Below, piece by piece: positions 60,138 to 64,000 of a stretch of 64,000 nt of DNA. The position numbers and the translations under genes are program-made. Origin of the DNA: Paenibacillus dendritiformis (GTDB lineage Bacteria; Bacillota; Bacilli; Paenibacillales; Paenibacillaceae); assembly GCF_015845845.1 (NCBI RefSeq), contig NZ_LDIG01000171.1:37129-101128 (forward strand), written 5' to 3'. How positions within the stretch are numbered: position 1 is the first letter of the stretch; each line of letters begins with the position of its first letter. A model generated the notes under the pieces. It did no database searches. It saw only the letters and a program-made list of their open reading frames with translations, and was not told the DNA's origin.

Positions 60138-60659
60138 TTAATCCGCCTCCTTCTTCGCGAGCACGATGGCCCCGATGAATGCGACGGTCAACAGCACCGA
60201 CAGCAGCTCGAACGGGATGACATGCTCCGTGAATATCTGCTTCCCGAGCTGGAGCGTATTGTCCCGGGCCAGCCCGGCCGGCTCAGGCGCGGGAAAATCG
60301 GTGCCGCGTATCGTAAAGAACAGCACCCCGAACAAGGCCAGACAGCCTAGGGCGGCCAATGTCTCCCTTAGCGGGCGCGATACCTCTTCGTCCTGCCGAT
60401 CATGCCGGGTCATCATGATGCCGAAGATCATCAGAATCGAGATGGCTCCCGTGTAGACCAGCACCTGGACGAAGGCGACGAATTCGGCTTCCAGCATAAC
60501 GAAAATGCCCGCGAGCCCGAGAAAAGCAAAGGCCAGCGACACGACCATATGAACGACCTTCGTAAAATTGAGCATCAATACCGATCCGGTGATGATGCAG
60601 ATGGCAAGCACGAAGAAGGCTACCGTTTCTCCCGTCCACTCGATGGAGAAGTTAAACAT
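60138..60659 (-). CDS. nuoJ: NADH-quinone oxidoreductase subunit J
   Basis: A 173-aa subunit with five TM segments. The conserved TM3 region reads FVAFVQVLVYTGAISILMIF, followed by GIMMTRHDRQDEEVSR, and the N-terminus contains TGSVLMLNFTKVVHMVVSLA. It overlaps nuoI by 8 nt. Confidence 0.96.
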   Translation of the reverse strand: MFNFSIEWTGETVAFFVLAICIITGSVLMLNFTKVVHMVVSLAFAFLGLAGIFVMLEAEFVAFVQVLVYTGAISILMIFGIMMTRHDRQDEEVSRPLRETLAALGCLALFGVLFFTIRGTDFPAPEPAGLARDNTLQLGKQIFTEHVIPFELLSVLLTVAFIGAIVLAKKEAD

Positions 60660-61104
60660 TTTTTCTGGCGCCCCCTTTTGGCATGGCTGAATTGTTTTCT
60701 TGCCGAATATTCTGGTTGTTCTCGTTCAACCATTCCATGTTTTTGAACAGTTCGTCGCGGCTGTACGTCGCCAGCTCGAAATTGTTCGTCATGACAATCG
60801 CTTCCGTCGGACATACCTCGGTGCACAAATCGCATAAAATGCAGATTTCGAAATTGATGTCGAACGTATCGATAACCTTGCCCTTCTTCTCCGGATCCGG
60901 GTTCGGCTTGCCGGTGAGCGTGATGCAATCCGTCGGGCAAATGCGCGCGCACATGTTGCAGACGATGCATTTGTCCGGCTCGAAATATTGAATGCCGCGG
61001 AACCGGTCAGGCATGACCAGAGGCTTATCGGGATACGGATAGGTGACTTTTTTGGAAGTCAGCGCCTTCATCGTGACGCCCAGCCCTTTGAATATTCCTT
61101 TCAC
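60652..61104 (-). CDS. nuoI: NADH-quinone oxidoreductase subunit I (2x[4Fe-4S])
   Basis: A 150-aa ferredoxin-like subunit at the junction of the arms. Two cluster motifs are intact: CIVCNMCARICPTDC and CILCDLCTEVCPTEAIVM. It carries electrons towards N2. After about residue 110 the protein has a polar tail (MEWLNENNQNIRQEN). It starts 16 nt after nuoH. Confidence 0.97.
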   Translation of the reverse strand: MKGIFKGLGVTMKALTSKKVTYPYPDKPLVMPDRFRGIQYFEPDKCIVCNMCARICPTDCITLTGKPNPDPEKKGKVIDTFDINFEICILCDLCTEVCPTEAIVMTNNFELATYSRDELFKNMEWLNENNQNIRQENNSAMPKGGARKNV

Positions 61105-61120
61105 GTATTTCCCCCCTAGC

Positions 61121-62131
61121 CTATTTGTTGAAAAATTCGATGTATAGCGCCGTCACAAATACATTCAGAAGCGCCAGCGGCAGCAGCACCTTCCAGCCGA
61201 AGCTCATCAGTTGATCCACGCGAATGCGCGGCATCGACGCCCGCAGCCAGAAAACGAAGAAGACGCAGAACGAAAATTTGAGCGCGAACCATAAGATTCC
61301 CGGAATAAAATCAAGGAACGGAAACGGCGGATGCCAGCCGCCAAGGAACAGCACCGTCGTCAGCGCGGAGAGCGCGAAGACGTACACATATTCCGCCAGC
61401 ATGAAAAAGGCAAACCGGAAGCCGCTGTACTCCACATGATATCCGGCGACCAGCTCGGACTCCGCCTCCGGCAAATCGAATGGGGTCCGGTTCAGCTCGG
61501 ATATCCCCGCAATGATGAAGACGACGAAGCCGATAATTTGCGGGAACAGATTCCATTCCCAAAAATAATTGCCCTGCCCTTCTACAATGGTACGCAAACT
61601 GAGCGATCCATTCAATAGAATAATGCCGACGACGGAGATGACAAGCGGAATCTCATAGCTGATCATCTGCGCCGCAGAGCGCATTCCGCCCAAAAGTGAA
61701 TATTTATTGTTCGAGGCCCAGCCTCCGATAATGATGCCGATGGTCGTAATACTGGAGAGGGCGGCGTAATAGAGCAAGCCCACATTCAGATCGGCGAAGC
61801 CAAACCGTTCGCTGTACGGTACCGTGGCCAGAACGGCGAACGCGGGCACATAGGCGATGACTGGCGCGAGAATGAACAAGGCCCGGTCGGCTTTCCGCGG
61901 AATGGTGTCTTCCTTAATAAGCAGCTTGAATATGTCCGCGACCGTCTGCAGCAGCCCGAGTGGACCGACCCGGGACGGGCCATGGCGGTACTGCATCCAG
62001 CCGATCACTTTCCGTTCGAAATAGATCGCATACGTGACGAAGCCGAGAACGACAAGCATCATGACTATGGCCCAGCCCAGAAAGATGAACGCATTCGTCC
62101 AGGTGAGCGATTGCGCGATGAGTTCTTGCAC
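61121..62131 (-). CDS. nuoH: NADH-quinone oxidoreductase subunit H
   Basis: A 336-aa membrane subunit forming the quinone-site floor. Eight to nine TM segments; motifs YFERKVIGWMQYRHGPSRVG, GLLQTVADIFKLLIKEDTIP, AAQMISYEIPLVISVVGIIL, ELNRTPFDLPEAESELVAGY and RASMPRIRVDQLMSFGWKVL. It starts at GTG sharing one base with the nuoD stop codon TAG. Confidence 0.97.
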   Translation of the reverse strand: MQELIAQSLTWTNAFIFLGWAIVMMLVVLGFVTYAIYFERKVIGWMQYRHGPSRVGPLGLLQTVADIFKLLIKEDTIPRKADRALFILAPVIAYVPAFAVLATVPYSERFGFADLNVGLLYYAALSSITTIGIIIGGWASNNKYSLLGGMRSAAQMISYEIPLVISVVGIILLNGSLSLRTIVEGQGNYFWEWNLFPQIIGFVVFIIAGISELNRTPFDLPEAESELVAGYHVEYSGFRFAFFMLAEYVYVFALSALTTVLFLGGWHPPFPFLDFIPGILWFALKFSFCVFFVFWLRASMPRIRVDQLMSFGWKVLLPLALLNVFVTALYIEFFNK

Positions 62132-63231
62132 TAGCTATCCACCTCCCCGACGACGATATCGACCCCGCCCAGTATCGTGATCAGGTTCGTCATCGTCTCT
62201 CCGACGAGCAGCTTCGGCAGGATTTGCAGGTTGACGAAGGAAGGACGCCGGAACTTCAAGCGATAGGGCTCCTGCTTGCCCCGGGAAACGATATAGCAGC
62301 CGATCTCGCCGCGCGGCGATTCAATTCGCGCATAGATCTCTCCCTCCGGCGGACGGATGACGCGCGGCACCTTGCCCATCGTCTCGCCCTCGTTCGGGAA
62401 TTGCTCCACCGCCTGCTCCAGAATGCGCAAACTTTGGTGAATCTCCTCCAGCCGGAGGACGTAACGCGTGTAGCAATCGCCGCCCGTTCCCACCGGGACA
62501 TCGAATTCGAAGCGGTCGTACAGGCTGTACGGCTCATCCTTCCGCAGATCCCACTTCACGCCGGTGCAGCGAAGATTCGCTCCGCTCAGTCCATAGGCGA
62601 TCGCCGTCTCGGCATCATAGGTTCCGATCCCTTTAATCCGGGCCAAAAAGATCTCGTTGCCGCTTACCAGCTTGTCGTATTCCTTCAACCGCTTGCGCAT
62701 GTATGGAATGAAGTCGCGCACCTTGTCAATCCATCCCGGCGGAGCGTCCCACTTGACGCCGCCGACGCGCATATAGTTGTACGTCAACCGCGCCCCGCAC
62801 AGCTCGTTGAACAGATCGATGATAATTTCGCGATCGCGGAACGCATACAGGAACGGGCTCATCGCCCCGATGTCCAGCAGGTAGGTGCCCCACCAGACGA
62901 GATGACTGGCCACGCGCTGCAGCTCCATTACGATCAGGCGGAGAAATTCGGCTCGTTCGGGTATTTCGAGCTGCATCATTTTCTCGACGGCGTGGACAAG
63001 CACATAGTTATTCGTCATCGCGGACACATAGTCCATTCTATCAGTGTAAGGGATAATTTGCGTGTAGTTGAGGTTCTCGGCCAGCTTCTCCGTCCCCCGG
63101 TGCAGGTAGCCCATCACGGGGGTGGCTTCCTTGATCACTTCGCCGTCAAGCTTCACGACAATGCGAAAAACGCCATGCGTGCTCGGATGCTGAGGACCGA
63201 CGTTCAAGAGCAGTTCTTCTGTGCGAATCAA
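62131..63231 (-). CDS. nuoD: NADH-quinone oxidoreductase subunit D
   Basis: A 366-aa catalytic-fold subunit lining the quinone pocket. Motifs: LNVGPQHPSTHGVFRIVVKL with the quinone His, YLHRGTEKLAENLNYTQIIP, DRMDYVSAMTNNYVLVHAVE and APSFVNLQI-like FRRPSFVNLQILPKLLVGET near the end. It starts at TTG with GGAGGTG 9 nt upstream, 6 nt after nuoC. Confidence 0.97.
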   Translation of the reverse strand: MIRTEELLLNVGPQHPSTHGVFRIVVKLDGEVIKEATPVMGYLHRGTEKLAENLNYTQIIPYTDRMDYVSAMTNNYVLVHAVEKMMQLEIPERAEFLRLIVMELQRVASHLVWWGTYLLDIGAMSPFLYAFRDREIIIDLFNELCGARLTYNYMRVGGVKWDAPPGWIDKVRDFIPYMRKRLKEYDKLVSGNEIFLARIKGIGTYDAETAIAYGLSGANLRCTGVKWDLRKDEPYSLYDRFEFDVPVGTGGDCYTRYVLRLEEIHQSLRILEQAVEQFPNEGETMGKVPRVIRPPEGEIYARIESPRGEIGCYIVSRGKQEPYRLKFRRPSFVNLQILPKLLVGETMTNLITILGGVDIVVGEVDS

Positions 63232-63237
63232 GAGTGA

Positions 63238-64000
63238 TTACACCTCCGAATCCAACGGCTCATAGTCTTTGCGCAGCGGGTGGCCGACCCAATCGTCCGG
63301 CATCATGATGCGGCGCAAATCGGGATGCCCGGGAAAATCGATGCCCAGCAGGTCATACACTTCCCGTTCACACCAATTCGCGGTAGGCCAGATCGGCGTG
63401 ACCGAAGCAATGGACGGCTGATCCCGATCCGTTTTGACGTGAACGGCCGCTTCGGCCTTCGTGGATAAATTGATCAAATAGTATACAACCTCGAGATGCG
63501 TCTCGTGGTCTACGCCGGCCAGATTCCGCAAGTAATCGCAGGACCACTCCGGGTGATGCCGAAGCAGCCGCGCGCAGGCCAACCAATGCTCATTTTTCAC
63601 GGTAATCGTCGGCAAATGCCCGTTCTCTTCGTTAATGACGGCTTCCTCCACCGCATCCGCGGCCACTTCCGTCTTCAGCAGGGCAACCAGCGCATCAAGT
63701 ACAGGCTGCTTCGGAGATGGCTCCTTCGGCTTCGGCGGCTCCTCGCTCGCCTTTGCCCGCGGCGCGCGTGCCGGCCTCTCCGGCTTGGCGCCGGCAGCGG
63801 CAGCCGCCGCCCGGGCAGGCCGTTCGCCCGCGGCTCCCGCGGCGTCCGCGCCTCCTTCGTCCCCGGCCTTCGCCTTCGCGGCGCGCCGTTCCTCCGCCGC
63901 TTTCAGGCGGGCGGCCTTCTCCTCCTCGCTGAGCGGCGCGCGCTTCGCCTTGTCCGCCGGCGCGGCCGGCTCGGACGCGGCGGGGTCGGGCGCCCGCCTC
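63238..64000 (-). CDS. nuoC: NADH-quinone oxidoreductase subunit C with long low-complexity N-terminus, 5' cut
   Basis: The C-terminal 140 residues are a normal 30-kDa subunit: YLRNLAGVDHETHLEVVYYL, VTPIWPTANWCEREVYDLLG and DFPGHPDLRRIMMPDDWVGH. An internal GTG about 142 codons from the end looks like a start, but the frame stays open to the window edge. Directly upstream it reads PVLDALVALLKTEVAADAVE, the usual NuoC N-terminal helix. Before that lie about 90 visible residues rich in Ala, Lys, Glu, Arg and Pro (EEEKAARLKAAEERRAAKAK). The true start is outside the window. NuoE, NuoF and NuoG homologues are generally missing from Bacillales nuo operons; nuoA and nuoB are expected just upstream. 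Confidence 0.93.
   Translation of the reverse strand, partial: RRAPDPAASEPAAPADKAKRAPLSEEEKAARLKAAEERRAAKAKAGDEGGADAAGAAGERPARAAAAAAGAKPERPARAPRAKASEEPPKPKEPSPKQPVLDALVALLKTEVAADAVEEAVINEENGHLPTITVKNEHWLACARLLRHHPEWSCDYLRNLAGVDHETHLEVVYYLINLSTKAEAAVHVKTDRDQPSIASVTPIWPTANWCEREVYDLLGIDFPGHPDLRRIMMPDDWVGHPLRKDYEPLDSEV

Noticed and set aside
63238..63666. NuoC starting at the GTG near 63666
   Set aside because: The frame continues upstream into the typical NuoC N-terminal helix and a low-complexity tail, and the GTG lacks a ribosome binding site.

Overview
The window comes from a motile, endospore-forming, S-layer-bearing member of the Bacillales, most likely a Paenibacillus (inference from gene content, not from a database search). 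Grounds: the Bacillus-type comF-flgM-flgK-fliW-csrA-fliD gene order, DegS/DegU, SpoIIID, SpoIIQ, SpoIID and an alpha/beta SASP, several SLH-domain proteins beside tagO-tagA-csaB, and an 11-gene-type nuo operon with an Ala/Lys/Pro-rich NuoC extension. Every gene I can support lies on the minus strand, so genes are read from high to low coordinates. No rRNA, tRNA, IS element, prophage or CRISPR array was seen.

Layout from low to high coordinates. (1) 1-10182: competence and late flagellar genes, in transcription order comFA, comFC, yvyF, flgM, flgN, flgK, flgL, yviE-like, fliW, csrA, flaG, fliD, fliS (cut by the edge). comFB and the flagellin gene, expected here from B. subtilis, are absent. 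(2) 10390-16453: a 1012-aa YhgE/Pip membrane protein, a small membrane protein with half a GT2-like fold, and the DegS/DegU two-component pair. (3) 16515-35270: a surface-protein island with a phosphodiester glycosidase, a 1316-aa SLH protein, metK, a SASP, an 846-aa secreted repeat protein, the main S-layer protein and a 1210-aa SLH protein. (4) 35468-40644: tagO, tagA, csaB and a DUF5693 polytopic membrane protein, the likely pathway for the pyruvylated secondary cell wall polymer that SLH domains bind. (5) 40865-50802: fabZ, pgsA, epuA-like, flhP, flhO, mbl, spoIIID, spoIIQ, spoIID, murA and ywzB, a conserved envelope, flagellar rod and sporulation block. (6) 50845-53715: a cell-wall-anchored subtilisin with SLH domains, followed by about 1 kb of non-coding DNA with degenerate tandem repeats. 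(7) 54748-64000: the nuo operon from nuoC (cut by the edge) to nuoN.

The main links found: sigma-D-type promoters (TAAA-like, 15-16 nt, NCCGAYAW) lie not only before flgM and flhO but also 36-45 nt before two SLH-protein genes, which suggests that surface proteins are made with the flagellar regulon. The S-layer gene has a long leader with two candidate promoters, several inverted repeats and two in-frame starts, each with its own Shine-Dalgarno sequence. metK has a near-consensus promoter followed at about +17 by a full intrinsic terminator, with no visible S-box.
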